DNA of 64,000 nt from Catenulispora sp. GP43 (lineage in GTDB: Bacteria > Actinomycetota > Actinomycetes > Streptomycetales > Catenulisporaceae). The notes below the pieces were generated by a model. The model did no database searches and had not been told where the DNA came from. It worked only from the letters and a program-made list of their open reading frames with translations. The stretch covers positions 1 through 64,000 of the forward strand of contig NZ_JBGCCT010000028.1 of assembly GCF_041260665.1 (NCBI RefSeq). Reading direction: 5' to 3'. Below, piece by piece: positions 56,785-64,000 of the stretch (position 1 is its first letter; each line of letters begins with the position of its first letter). A program made the position numbers and the translations under genes.

Positions 56785-57462
56785 TCAGTCGGCTACGCGA
56801 CCGTTTTGCGCGACCTCGCGCAGGGCCTTTTCATCGAGCACGACGATGCGCTGCCGCGCGCTGCGGATGACGCCGGCCTCGCGGAGCGTGCGCAGGGAGC
56901 GGGCCAGGGCGGGCACGCTGACCCCGGCCCAGCACGCGACCTCCTCCTGGGTGAACACAGGACGGTCCTGCCCGGAGTCGGCGTAGGAGTGGATCTCCAG
57001 GAGCTTGTCGGCGACCGCGCCGAGCGCGACGGAGCCGTGCAGCTGGGTGCGGTGCCGGTCGGCGTCATGGAGGCGTTCGGCCAGAGTGCGGAGCAGCGCC
57101 CGGGCTATGGAGGGGGTGCGCTCCGCGAGGTCCATGAAGGCCTCGCCGCTCATCCCCCGCGCCTCGACGGTACTGCGGGCCCTGACGGTGGCGCTGCGCG
57201 GCCGCTCGGACAGGCTGGCCAGCTCCCCCACCACGTCCCCGGGCCCGCGGACCGCGAGGATCCGGGTGGCCCCGACGGTGCTGTGCTGGATCACCGAAAC
57301 CCACCCGGACTGGATGAAGAACACCCGATGGGTGTCCTCCCCCTCGCCGGTCAGCGAATCCCCGGCCCGGAACACCTGGTAGACGGTCCGCGAGCGGATC
57401 TCCTCGGCTGCCATAGCGTCGAGGAGATCCCAGAACCGCCAACCGTCTTCGTCACGCACCAT
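56785..57462 (-). CDS. Crp/Fnr-family transcriptional regulator
   Basis: The 225-residue protein has a cyclic-nucleotide-binding beta barrel (GDSLTGEGEDTHRVFFIQSG, then RGPGDVVGELASLSERPRSATVRA, the phosphate-binding cassette region) and a winged helix (FTQEEVACWAGVSVPALARSL). The Arg/Ser in the cassette fit cNMP binding. The start is ATG 57460-57462 (MVRDEDGWRF). Proximity to a cyclase-like gene is suggestive of a shared signal but does not prove it. Confidence 0.88.
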   Translation of the reverse strand: MVRDEDGWRFWDLLDAMAAEEIRSRTVYQVFRAGDSLTGEGEDTHRVFFIQSGWVSVIQHSTVGATRILAVRGPGDVVGELASLSERPRSATVRARSTVEARGMSGEAFMDLAERTPSIARALLRTLAERLHDADRHRTQLHGSVALGAVADKLLEIHSYADSGQDRPVFTQEEVACWAGVSVPALARSLRTLREAGVIRSARQRIVVLDEKALREVAQNGRVAD

Positions 57463-57539
57463 TCCCCGCAAACTAGCCGAGCCCGGCCCGTAGGCAAAGC
57501 TCGGCCTGAGGAACAGCACCCGGCGTGCACAAGAATGTG

Positions 57540-57637
57540 CCCCCGTGACCCCCGTGTACCCCCCGGCATCCCCCACGGATCCCGAGTCCCCCGTGACCCC
57601 CCGGCCGCGCCCGCAGCTCCCCCCGGAGCTTCCCCCC
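57540..57637 (-). repeat. G-run-rich tract upstream of the Crp gene
   Basis: On the minus strand this stretch has about ten runs of three to six G with loops of mostly 4-8 bases. The motif CCCCCGTGACCCCC appears twice. It fits the G3+N1-7 quadruplex rule and lies 78-175 bases before the start, in the presumed promoter or leader. Confidence 0.6.
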
Positions 57638-57700
57638 TCCGCAGGCGCGACGCGGACTATCCTCGGGTTTTCCCTCGGGGTAAACCACGTCATCTGATAG

Positions 57701-57718
57701 GCACGGGACACCGTGCCG
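57701..57718 (-). terminator. Hairpin after the acyltransferase gene
   Basis: GGCACGG (57701-57707) and CCGTGCC (57712-57718) pair around GACA. It lies 68 bases past the acyltransferase stop. The rest of 57463-57785 is the G-rich leader of the Crp gene and an 18-bp repeat. Confidence 0.5.
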
Positions 57719-57748
57719 TGTGTCCGCGATCACAGCAGGTCGAGACTC

Positions 57749-57802
57749 TTCAGAAGGACACCGGTTTTCAGAAGAACACCGGTTTTCAGAAGAACACCGA
57801 CC
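57749..57802. repeat. Three 18-bp repeats across the acyltransferase stop
   Basis: The unit TTCAGAAGAACACCGGTT occurs at 57767-57784 with near copies at 57749-57766 (one change) and 57785-57802 (three changes at the end). The unit includes the stop codon (57786-57788), so the terminal Val-Phe-Phe-stop is tandemly repeated. Confidence 0.85.
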
Positions 57803-58757
57803 GGCGCTGCAACAGCAGCCGGTACAGCGTGTCCTGGATCGTCTCCCGCACCTGGTCGGTCAGGTCGAAGACGAGCATCGGGTCGTCGGCGGCGCCGGCG
57901 TCGTACCCGGTGGTGGCGATCGGCTCGCCGAAGGCGATGTGCCACTTCGTCGGCAGCGGCACCAGGCCGAGCGGGCCGAGCAGCGGGAAGGTCGGGGTGA
58001 TCGGGAAGTACGGCAGCCCGATCAGGCGGGCCAGCGGCTTGAGGTCCGCGATCTTGGGATAGATCTCCTCGGCGCCGACGATGGACACCGGGATGATCGG
58101 CACGCCGGTGCGCAGCGCCGCCGAGACGAAGCCGCCGCGGCCGAAGCGCTGGAGCCGGTAGCGCTGTGAGAAGGGCTTGCCGACGCCCTTGAAGCCCTCC
58201 GGGAACACCGCCACGACCTCGCCGCCGCGCAGCAGGCGCTCGGCGTCGGGGTTGCAGGCCAGGGTGTGGCCCATTTTGCGGGCCAGCTCACCCACGAACG
58301 GCAGCGTGAAGACCAGGTCGGCGGCCAGCATGCGCAGGTGGCGGCGGGCCGGGTGGTGGTCTAGGAGCGCCACCTGGGTCATCAGCGCGTCCACCGGGAC
58401 CGTGCCGGAGTGGTTCGCCACTATCAGGGCGCCGCCCTCGGACGGGACGTTCTCGATGCCGGAGACCTCGACGCGGAAGTACTTGTCGTAGAGCGGGCGC
58501 AGGGCGCCCATCAGGAGGTTGTCGTTGAGGTCCGGGTCGAAGCCGAACTCGTCGACCTCGTAGTCGCCGGTGACCCGGCGGCGCAGGAACGCCACGGCGC
58601 CAGCCGCCTTGGCCTCCCAGCCGCCTGAGGGGTGCTGGGCGTGCTCCGGGGCGTGCTCCGACGCTTGGGCTTGCTCCGACGCTTGCTCCGGGGCTAGCTC
58701 CGAGGCGTGTTCTGGAGCGTGCTCTGGAGCGGCATCCGCCTCGGACCGGTCCGCCAC
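57786..58757 (-). CDS. PlsC-type lysophospholipid acyltransferase
   Basis: The 323-residue acyltransferase has the catalytic HX4D in NHSGTVPVDA and the downstream acyl-glycerol motif VVAVFPEGFKGVG. It transfers acyl chains to lysophosphatidate-type acceptors. The first 45 residues are a low-complexity Glu/Ala/His stretch made of degenerate repeats (about 58640-58735), not found in the family core. It is one base from the epimerase gene, and this pair is conserved next to bldN in related actinomycetes. Confidence 0.88.
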   Translation of the reverse strand: MADRSEADAAPEHAPEHASELAPEQASEQAQASEHAPEHAQHPSGGWEAKAAGAVAFLRRRVTGDYEVDEFGFDPDLNDNLLMGALRPLYDKYFRVEVSGIENVPSEGGALIVANHSGTVPVDALMTQVALLDHHPARRHLRMLAADLVFTLPFVGELARKMGHTLACNPDAERLLRGGEVVAVFPEGFKGVGKPFSQRYRLQRFGRGGFVSAALRTGVPIIPVSIVGAEEIYPKIADLKPLARLIGLPYFPITPTFPLLGPLGLVPLPTKWHIAFGEPIATTGYDAGAADDPMLVFDLTDQVRETIQDTLYRLLLQRRSVFF

Positions 58758-58758
58758 C

Positions 58759-59745
58759 TCAGTACCCCTTCGTCCAGCCGGGCACGACCGGCTTCAGGCC
58801 GGCGGCCTCGGCGTGCGCCCGTAGCGCCTCGGCGGTGGTGTGCCCCGGCTCCCAGCCCAGGCGCTCCTTGACCCGCGCGGTGTCCAGGACCCGGCCGTAG
58901 CGGACCATCGCCACCTGGTCGGGCGTGAAGTCGACGATGCCGGCCCGGCGGATCACGCCGCCGAAGAAGCCGGCGCCGAAGGACAGCACCGGGATGGTCG
59001 GGCGGCCCAGGCGGCGGGTGATCTGGGACAGCGGCATGGCGCCGTCGCCGGCCACGTTGTAGGTGCCCGGGTGCCCGCCCAGCGTGGCCAGCACCAGGGC
59101 CCGGACCGCGTCGGCGAGGTGCACGAACTGCAGGCGCGGGTCGTAGCCCAGCACCGTGGGCACCACCGGCAGGGTGAGGTAGTCCAGCAGCGGGGAGGCC
59201 ACGCCGGGACCGGCGAACGGCGCGAAGCGCAGCACGGACACCGCCACGTCGGGGCGGCGCCGGGCGAAACCGCGGACGTACCCCTCGGCCTCCGCCACGT
59301 CCTTGCCGTAGCCGGAGGTCGGCGGCAGGTGCGGCGGTGTGTCCTCGGCGAACAGGGCCGGGTCGCGGGGCGCGCATCCGTAGACCGCGCCGCTGGACTT
59401 GACGACCAGCCGCTTCAGCCCCGGCGCCCGAGAGGCGGCGGCCAGCAGTTGCATGGTCCCGATGACGTTGCGTTCCTTCATCGCCGCCCGGCCGCCGGCC
59501 CGCGAGGGCAGGGGCTCCAGGCCCAGGTGGACCACGGTGTCGGGGTCCGTCTCGGCGATGAGGCGGGCGATAGCGGGGGAGCCGGAGGCGTCGGCCCCGT
59601 CGGCGCCCGCGACGAAGCGGACGCGGCCTTGCTCACGCAGGGCCTCGACGACGGACCGTCCCAGACGGCTGTCCGCACCGATCACGAGCACGCGACGGCC
59701 GCCGGACGGCTTGCCGTCCGCCCGAGTCCGACCCGCTGCTGCCAT
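58759..59745 (-). CDS. NAD-dependent epimerase/dehydratase family protein
   Basis: The 328-residue short-chain dehydrogenase-like enzyme has the nucleotide motif VLVIGADSRLGRSV (family GxxGxxG, here partly changed) and the catalytic-type YxxxK in SGYGKDVAEAE, where the Tyr and Lys are three residues apart rather than four as drawn in classic members. The start is ATG 59743-59745; a TTG four codons earlier is less likely. Substrate, a nucleotide sugar or steroid-like compound, is unknown. Confidence 0.85.
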   Translation of the reverse strand: MAAAGRTRADGKPSGGRRVLVIGADSRLGRSVVEALREQGRVRFVAGADGADASGSPAIARLIAETDPDTVVHLGLEPLPSRAGGRAAMKERNVIGTMQLLAAASRAPGLKRLVVKSSGAVYGCAPRDPALFAEDTPPHLPPTSGYGKDVAEAEGYVRGFARRRPDVAVSVLRFAPFAGPGVASPLLDYLTLPVVPTVLGYDPRLQFVHLADAVRALVLATLGGHPGTYNVAGDGAMPLSQITRRLGRPTIPVLSFGAGFFGGVIRRAGIVDFTPDQVAMVRYGRVLDTARVKERLGWEPGHTTAEALRAHAEAAGLKPVVPGWTKGY

Positions 59746-59774
59746 CGTCGCGGCCAACCCCCGACGCGCCGGCG

Positions 59775-59876
59775 CTACTTCTTCTTGTTGCGACGCTGGA
59801 TGCGCGTCTTCTTGAGCAGCTTGCGGTGCTTCTTCTTGGCCATACGCTTACGGCGCTTCTTGATGACTGAGCCCAC
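59775..59876 (-). CDS. Mini ribosomal protein bS22 (AURKAIP1/COX24 domain)
   Basis: This 33-residue, extremely basic protein (MGSVIKKRRKRMAKKKHRKL at its start) matches the actinobacterial small-subunit ribosomal protein bS22. The start is GTG 59874-59876 with GCGAGGG upstream. The stretch to the left, 59746-59774, is only spacer. Such short genes are often missed in annotation. Confidence 0.9.
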   Translation of the reverse strand: MGSVIKKRRKRMAKKKHRKLLKKTRIQRRNKKK

Positions 59877-60013
59877 TCGGGTGCCCTCGCTCACTTGTGA
59901 CAGGGATTCGCGACTGGCCCAGAGTACCTGGTCGTCCGGTCCCGCCACCAAACGCCCGTCGGCGCAGGGTCCCACGGACCCGCGGCGCAAGTCCGGCTGA
60001 AGGTTTCGGGGCC

Positions 60014-60259
60014 CTAAAGAGTGTCCGCCACGTAGGCGTCGCGCAGGTATTCCTGCACGGCTTGTTCGGGGACCCGGAAGGAGCGGCCCACCCGGACCGC
60101 GGGCAGTTCCCCGCTGTGCACCAAGCGGTACACCGTCATCTTGGACACCCGCATGACCTGGGCGACTTCGGCGACCGTGAGGAACTTGACCTCGGAGAGC
60201 CGCGCGGCGTCGCCGCCCGTGCGAGCGCTCCCGTGCATGTCGGATATCTCAGAAGCCAT
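60014..60259 (-). CDS. Excisionase-type HTH DNA-binding protein
   Basis: The 81-residue protein has a MerR-like helix-turn-helix of the HTH_17/excisionase class (FLTVAEVAQVMRVSKMTVYR, then VGRSFRVPEQAVQEYL). Proteins of this type lie between bS22 and the phosphatase-like gene in many actinomycetes and include developmental regulators, but the target is unknown. TATCCT (60266-60271) ends six bases before the ATG at 60259 and there is no ribosome site, so the mRNA is probably leaderless. Confidence 0.9.
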   Translation of the reverse strand: MASEISDMHGSARTGGDAARLSEVKFLTVAEVAQVMRVSKMTVYRLVHSGELPAVRVGRSFRVPEQAVQEYLRDAYVADTL

Positions 60260-60265
60260 GTTATG

Positions 60266-60271
60266 AGGATA
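60266..60271 (-). promoter_or_regulatory. -10 element of a leaderless promoter
   Basis: TATCCT (read on the minus strand) occupies -12 to -7 relative to the A of the HTH gene's ATG, the exact spacing of actinobacterial leaderless promoters. Confidence 0.55.
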
Positions 60272-60446
60272 GGGGTGGATGATACATATGGGGAAGAGGA
60301 TGCGGCATTCGTGTGATTTGCGGACTGTTACACCTGGGGTGGCCCGCTTACCCGCTGTGGGCCGCCGCACACGTCCCGGCGCGCCCGCCGCGTCCTGTTC
60401 CGGCCATCCTCAAGCGTCCCTCAGGCGCTCCCGACGCTCCGGCGCC

Positions 60447-61244
60447 CTATAAGCCGGCCCGAGCGAGTACGTACCGTGACATAGGCGTGTAGTGCCGGGG
60501 CGCGATGCCGTCGTCGAGCGGCACCGCCACCTGCACCACGCCCTCGGCCTCCCCGACGAACAGCGCCGGGTCGTTGGAGTCGGCGAACCCGATCGCGTCG
60601 ATCCCGGCCTGCCCCGCCCCGCCGCACCAGCCGTGGTCGGCCACCACCAGGTCCGGCAGCGGCTCGCCGTCCCCGGCCAGCGACGCCAGCGCGGCCCGGA
60701 TGGGCCGCGCGGAGTGCGTGTGCACCAGCGACCCGCCCTCGGCCGTCACCCCCACCCCGCCGAAGTAGGCGATGGACCGGCGCTTGCGCCCGACCTGCGC
60801 CGAGGCCTGATACGACCAGCCGGCGCCGGCCTCTATCACCTCGCACCCGGCCTCGCGCAGCCCGGCGGCGAAGGCCAGGTGCACGGCCAGCAGGGTGCTG
60901 GGATGCCCGGTGGCCAGCAGGACCCGCTGCCGCCGCTCGCGCGCCAGCCCGAGCCGGTCGGCGAACCGGTCCAGGCCGTCCAGCGTGCGGTCGACGTCGA
61001 TGTGGTCCTGTCCCGAGCGATACTTCGGGTCCGCGGACACCCCGGCGCGGTCGGCCATCAGCTTCACGACGTCGCTCTGCGTCCACACCCGCTCCGGCTC
61101 CAGCCCGAACAGGTGGTACGGATCCCGCTCGGCGAACATCGCGTACTTGCGGAGGTTGTCCTCCCGCGGAGTCGCCACGGCACCGGCGATGCGGTGCGTC
61201 AGCAGGTGGTCCCGGAGTTCGTCGCGAGCGGGGGCGGCGGTCAT
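60447..61244 (-). CDS. Conserved actinobacterial phosphatase-like protein
   Basis: The 265-residue protein is conserved and often labelled phosphatase, but no classic phosphatase motif stands out. Segments such as LATGHPSTLLAVHLAFAAGL, VADHGWCGGAGQAGID and FADSNDPALFVGE look like ligand-pocket loops. No signal peptide. Start at 61244 (MTAAPARDELRDHLL). Function is uncertain. Confidence 0.75.
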   Translation of the reverse strand: MTAAPARDELRDHLLTHRIAGAVATPREDNLRKYAMFAERDPYHLFGLEPERVWTQSDVVKLMADRAGVSADPKYRSGQDHIDVDRTLDGLDRFADRLGLARERRQRVLLATGHPSTLLAVHLAFAAGLREAGCEVIEAGAGWSYQASAQVGRKRRSIAYFGGVGVTAEGGSLVHTHSARPIRAALASLAGDGEPLPDLVVADHGWCGGAGQAGIDAIGFADSNDPALFVGEAEGVVQVAVPLDDGIAPRHYTPMSRYVLARAGL

Positions 61245-61310
61245 AGGGAAAAAGTAACCCGGCTACACGTACCGCCGCCGCTCGTTGTGCCTACATCACA
61301 TGTACGGCAC

Positions 61311-62495
61311 CTATTCGGTCCGCAGAGCCACCACCGGATCGAGCCTTCCGGCCCGCCGCGCGGGCATCACCCCGAAGAACACCCCCACCGCGGCGGACAC
61401 CCCGAACGCCAGCACGATCGACCACCACGCCAGGACCGCGGGCAGCGGTGTGAAGGCGGACAGTATGTAAGACACGCCTATACCGAGCCCGATCCCTATG
61501 ACGCCGCCGATGCTCGTCAGCATCACGGCCTCCAGGAGGAACTGCGCCAGGATGTCGCGCTGGCGCGCGCCGAGCGCCTTGCGCAGCCCGATCTCCTTGG
61601 TCCGCTCCCGGACCGAGACCAGCATGATGTTGGACACCCCGACCCCGCCGACCAGCAGCGAGATGCCGGCGATCGCGGCCAGCACCAGGGTGAGCAGCGA
61701 CAGGATCTTGCCGATGGTGCCGAGGATCTCGGTCTGGGACACCGCGGTGAACTCGTCGCCCCGGTACTTCTGTTTCAGCGCGTCGACCATCTTGGCGCCG
61801 GTGGCGTCCACGTCACCGGGGCTGTCGGCCTTGGTGGCGAAGCCTGAGATGGTCTGCATGCCGAACAGCCGCTGCGCGGCGGTGACCGGGATGTGCACCT
61901 CGCTGTCCGGACTCAGGCCGAAGGCACCGCCCTTGGCCTGGAAGAGCCCGATCACCCGGAACTCGACGCCGCCCATGTCCACCTGGCGGCCGATGGGATC
62001 GGTGTTCGGGAACAGCGCGGCGGCGGCGTCGGGGCCCAGGACGATCACCCGGCGCGCGGTGGCGATGTCGGCCTTGGAGACGTACCGCCCCTCGGCGACC
62101 GGCCGGTCGAAGACGTCGACGACGTTCGCCGTGGTCCCCTGCACCGTCGCGTAGAAGGTGTTGGTCCCGGCGCGCAGGTTCTCGGCCGACGCCAAAGAGA
62201 CGGCGACGGCGTCGGGCCGTCCGAGCACCCGGTCCAGGTAGTCGGCGTCGGAGAGCTGGAGCCGGGAGATGGCCGGGGAGGTGCCGAGCTGGAACTTGCC
62301 GGGCGCGACGAACACGATGTTCGAGCCCAGACCCTCCACCTCGGAGGTGACCAGCTGCTTCGCGCCGCCGCCGATCGCGACCAGGACGACCACCGCGGCG
62401 ACGCCGATCACCACGCCGAGCATGGTCAGCAGGGAGCGCAGGCGGTTGGCACGCAGGGCGTCGAAGGCGACGCGGAAGGATTCGGTGACTCTCAT
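61311..62495 (-). CDS. MacB-type ABC transporter permease
   Basis: The 394-residue permease has one N-terminal helix (LLTMLGVVIGVAAVVVLVAIG), a periplasmic MacB domain of about 220 residues and three C-terminal helices with the FtsX motif RTKEIGLRKALGARQRDIL. It starts inside the ATPase stop (ATGA). With the ATPase and adaptor genes upstream it forms a three-part efflux or export pump. Confidence 0.92.
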   Translation of the reverse strand: MRVTESFRVAFDALRANRLRSLLTMLGVVIGVAAVVVLVAIGGGAKQLVTSEVEGLGSNIVFVAPGKFQLGTSPAISRLQLSDADYLDRVLGRPDAVAVSLASAENLRAGTNTFYATVQGTTANVVDVFDRPVAEGRYVSKADIATARRVIVLGPDAAAALFPNTDPIGRQVDMGGVEFRVIGLFQAKGGAFGLSPDSEVHIPVTAAQRLFGMQTISGFATKADSPGDVDATGAKMVDALKQKYRGDEFTAVSQTEILGTIGKILSLLTLVLAAIAGISLLVGGVGVSNIMLVSVRERTKEIGLRKALGARQRDILAQFLLEAVMLTSIGGVIGIGLGIGVSYILSAFTPLPAVLAWWSIVLAFGVSAAVGVFFGVMPARRAGRLDPVVALRTE

Positions 62496-63187
62496 GAGGA
62501 CTCCGGTGCTTCCGCTGTGCCCTCTATAAGGCCGTCCCTCACCCGGATGATCCTTCGGGCGCGCGCCGCGATATCAGCCTCGTGGGTCACCAGGACGACC
62601 GCGACTCCGCGTTCCTTGTTGAGCCGTTCCAGGATCCCCATCACCTCATCGCCGTTGACGGTGTCGAGGTTCCCTGTGGGTTCGTCCGCTAGAAGTAGTG
62701 CGGGTTCCCCTACTAGCGCTCGCGCTATAGCGACGCGCTGCTGTTCTCCGCCGGACATCTGCGTGGGCCGGTGCCCTATGCGGTGCCCCAGGTTCACGGC
62801 CTCCAGTGCCTCGGCTGCACGCCTTCTGCGTTCCGCCCTGCGTACTCCTCTATAGACGAGAGGCAGTGCGACGTTGTCCAAGGCTGTGGTCCGTGCCAGA
62901 AGCTGGAACGCCTGGAAGACGAACCCGATCGTCTGGTTCCTGAGTTCGGCCAGCTCGCTGTCGTCCAGCGTGCCGACATCGCGGCCCCGGACCAGGAGGG
63001 TGCCGGAGGTCGGCCGGTCCAGGCAGCCGAGCAGGTGCATCAGCGTGGACTTCCCGGAGCCGGACGGTCCGATGATCGCCGCGTAGTCGCCCTCTTCGAT
63101 GGTCAGGGAGACGCCGCGCAGGGCGTCCACGGTGACGCCGTCCATGCTGTACGACCGAGTGACGTCTACCGCCTCTATTTCGGCCAT
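62492..63187 (-). CDS. MacB-type ABC transporter ATP-binding protein
   Basis: The 231-residue ATPase has Walker A GPSGSGKST, Q-loop FVFQAFQLL, signature MSGGEQQR and Walker B LLLADEPTGNLD. It lies three bases after the adaptor gene and overlaps the permease gene, so the three subunits are translated together. Confidence 0.93.
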   Translation of the reverse strand: MAEIEAVDVTRSYSMDGVTVDALRGVSLTIEEGDYAAIIGPSGSGKSTLMHLLGCLDRPTSGTLLVRGRDVGTLDDSELAELRNQTIGFVFQAFQLLARTTALDNVALPLVYRGVRRAERRRRAAEALEAVNLGHRIGHRPTQMSGGEQQRVAIARALVGEPALLLADEPTGNLDTVNGDEVMGILERLNKERGVAVVLVTHEADIAARARRIIRVRDGLIEGTAEAPESS

Positions 63188-63190
63188 GCC

Positions 63191-64000
63191 TTAGAGCTTC
63201 TGCCCGTCGTGGACCTTGTCGGCCCCCGAAGTGACGATCACGTCCCCGGCGTTCAGCCCCGACGAGACCTCCACCGTGGTGTCGCCCTGCGCGCCGAGCC
63301 GGACCACGTGCCGGTGCGCCTTGCCCGCGGTCACCAGCCACACCGTGTCCTGGTTGCCGTCGTGCACGATGGCCGCCACCGGCACCGCGAGCACATGCGG
63401 CTTGTTCGCGACCTGTAGGTCGGCCACGGCACTCATCCCGGGGCGCGGGACCGGGGCCGCGGAACCGTCGCCCAGCGTTCCGGCCCCCAAGGAGAGCCGG
63501 ACCCGGTAGGTGACGCCGCCCCGGCTGGAGGCCTCGCCCTGGCTGTCGACGGAGATGACGGTCCCGGGGTAGTCGCCGTCGGGGACCGCGTCCAACTGCA
63601 TGTCGGCGGTGACGCCCGGGGTGACCTGGAGGATGGAGGTCTCGTCGACCTGCGCGGTCACCGTCAGGGTCGAGGAGTCGGTGATGACCAGCAGCGGGGC
63701 CCCGGAGTCCACCGGGGACCCCTGGGAGATCACGGTGTCGTCCCCCGGGTCGGTGCTCCCGCCGGCCCCGGAGGCGGCGGATCCGAGGCTGCCGCCGGCC
63801 GCGCCGGCCAGCGCACCGAGGTTCCCGCCGAGCTGGGACAGCAAGGAGGAGACATCCACTCCGGAGGCACTGGCTCCGCCGACTCCGCTGCGCAGGGATA
63901 TGTCCCCCGATATGGAGGCCTTGATAGTGAGGGAGTCCACTGTCTTCTGCGCTATAGCGACTGCGGCCTGTGTCTGGGTCCGTTGTGCATCGCTAAGGGA
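63191..64000 (-). CDS. HlyD/MacA-type adaptor protein, 5' end beyond window
   Basis: The frame stays open to the right edge, so the N terminus is missing. At least 269 residues are visible. The segment at the edge (SLSDAQRTQTQAAVAIAQKT) is the second arm of a coiled-coil hairpin, followed by a Gly/Ser-rich insertion (about residues 40-80) within the lipoyl region, a beta-barrel and a C-terminal ligand domain with VRLGAQGDTTVEVSSGLNAG. It links the MacB-type pump to the envelope. In Gram-positives such adaptors assist peptide or antibiotic export. Confidence 0.88.
   Translation of the reverse strand, partial: SLSDAQRTQTQAAVAIAQKTVDSLTIKASISGDISLRSGVGGASASGVDVSSLLSQLGGNLGALAGAAGGSLGSAASGAGGSTDPGDDTVISQGSPVDSGAPLLVITDSSTLTVTAQVDETSILQVTPGVTADMQLDAVPDGDYPGTVISVDSQGEASSRGGVTYRVRLSLGAGTLGDGSAAPVPRPGMSAVADLQVANKPHVLAVPVAAIVHDGNQDTVWLVTAGKAHRHVVRLGAQGDTTVEVSSGLNAGDVIVTSGADKVHDGQKL

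Noticed and set aside
57463-57711. Upstream extension of the Crp regulator
   Set aside because: The extra 83 residues are low-complexity translation of the G-run tract, and ATG 57462 fits the family length.

Overview
The window is about 72-73% G+C, uses GTG starts and overlapping ATGA/GTGA gene junctions freely, and carries bldN-rsbN, rex-hemACD, a large LuxR-type ATPase regulator and the mini ribosomal protein bS22. It therefore comes from the chromosome of a filamentous, sporulating actinomycete. Several gene families fit Streptomyces or a relative such as Catenulisporales; the genus is inference. No tRNA, rRNA, CRISPR array, transposase, integrase or phage gene was found.

Layout. 134-5826: a MacB/FtsX-type ABC exporter pair, a DHA2 drug exporter and a divergent SnoaL-like gene, the last two each preceded by a copy of the same dyad operator. 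6013-14432: a compact type IV secretion-like cluster (lytic transglycosylase/NlpC hydrolase, two-TM pilin-like protein, bitopic scaffold, VirB6/TrbL-like protein, SCO6880-type VirB3-VirB4N protein, VirB4-like ATPase) joined to a ureohydrolase. No relaxase or coupling protein is present. 14421-23171: acetyltransferase, small Cys protein, aldo/keto reductase, a large LuxR-family regulator, a PAS-SpoIIE-HATPase protein lacking one catalytic Asp, and an ECF sigma factor. 23362-30796: a branched-chain-amino-acid-type ABC operon with a fused LivHM permease, continuing into three unrecognised coupled genes (secreted anchored protein, 43-aa Pro/Ala peptide, two-TM protein). 30856-42998: two adjacent, complete peptide ABC transporters, each with both ATPase domains fused in one protein but with different gene orders, separated by a very clear terminator.

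43458-50549: the tetrapyrrole block. hemB and a DUF5709 gene lie next to rex-hemA-hemC-hemD(cobA), whose genes overlap by four bases each. A Rex-operator-like site lies upstream of rex, so haem synthesis is probably tied to the NADH/NAD+ ratio. A glutaredoxin-like gene follows. 50620-54100: a HAD phosphatase, then bldN (developmental ECF sigma factor with an N-terminal pro-region and, unusually, a TTA codon) and rsbN (its anti-sigma factor), with a possible sigma-BldN promoter between them.

54191-64000: a membrane protein/PadR pair, a class III nucleotide-cyclase-like protein whose last codons contain a likely PadR operator, a Crp/Fnr regulator behind a G-run-rich leader, a phospholipid acyltransferase and NAD-epimerase pair, bS22, an excisionase-type HTH protein (probably leaderless), a conserved phosphatase-like protein, and a MacAB-type exporter whose adaptor gene runs off the right edge.

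The strongest leads are the orphan T4SS-like cluster, the TTA codon in bldN, the PadR operator hidden in coding sequence, a hairpin that covers the start of a peptide permease gene, the paired exporter/SnoaL operators, and the degenerate SpoIIE protein. Short 9- and 18-bp in-frame tandem duplications recur at protein ends across the window.
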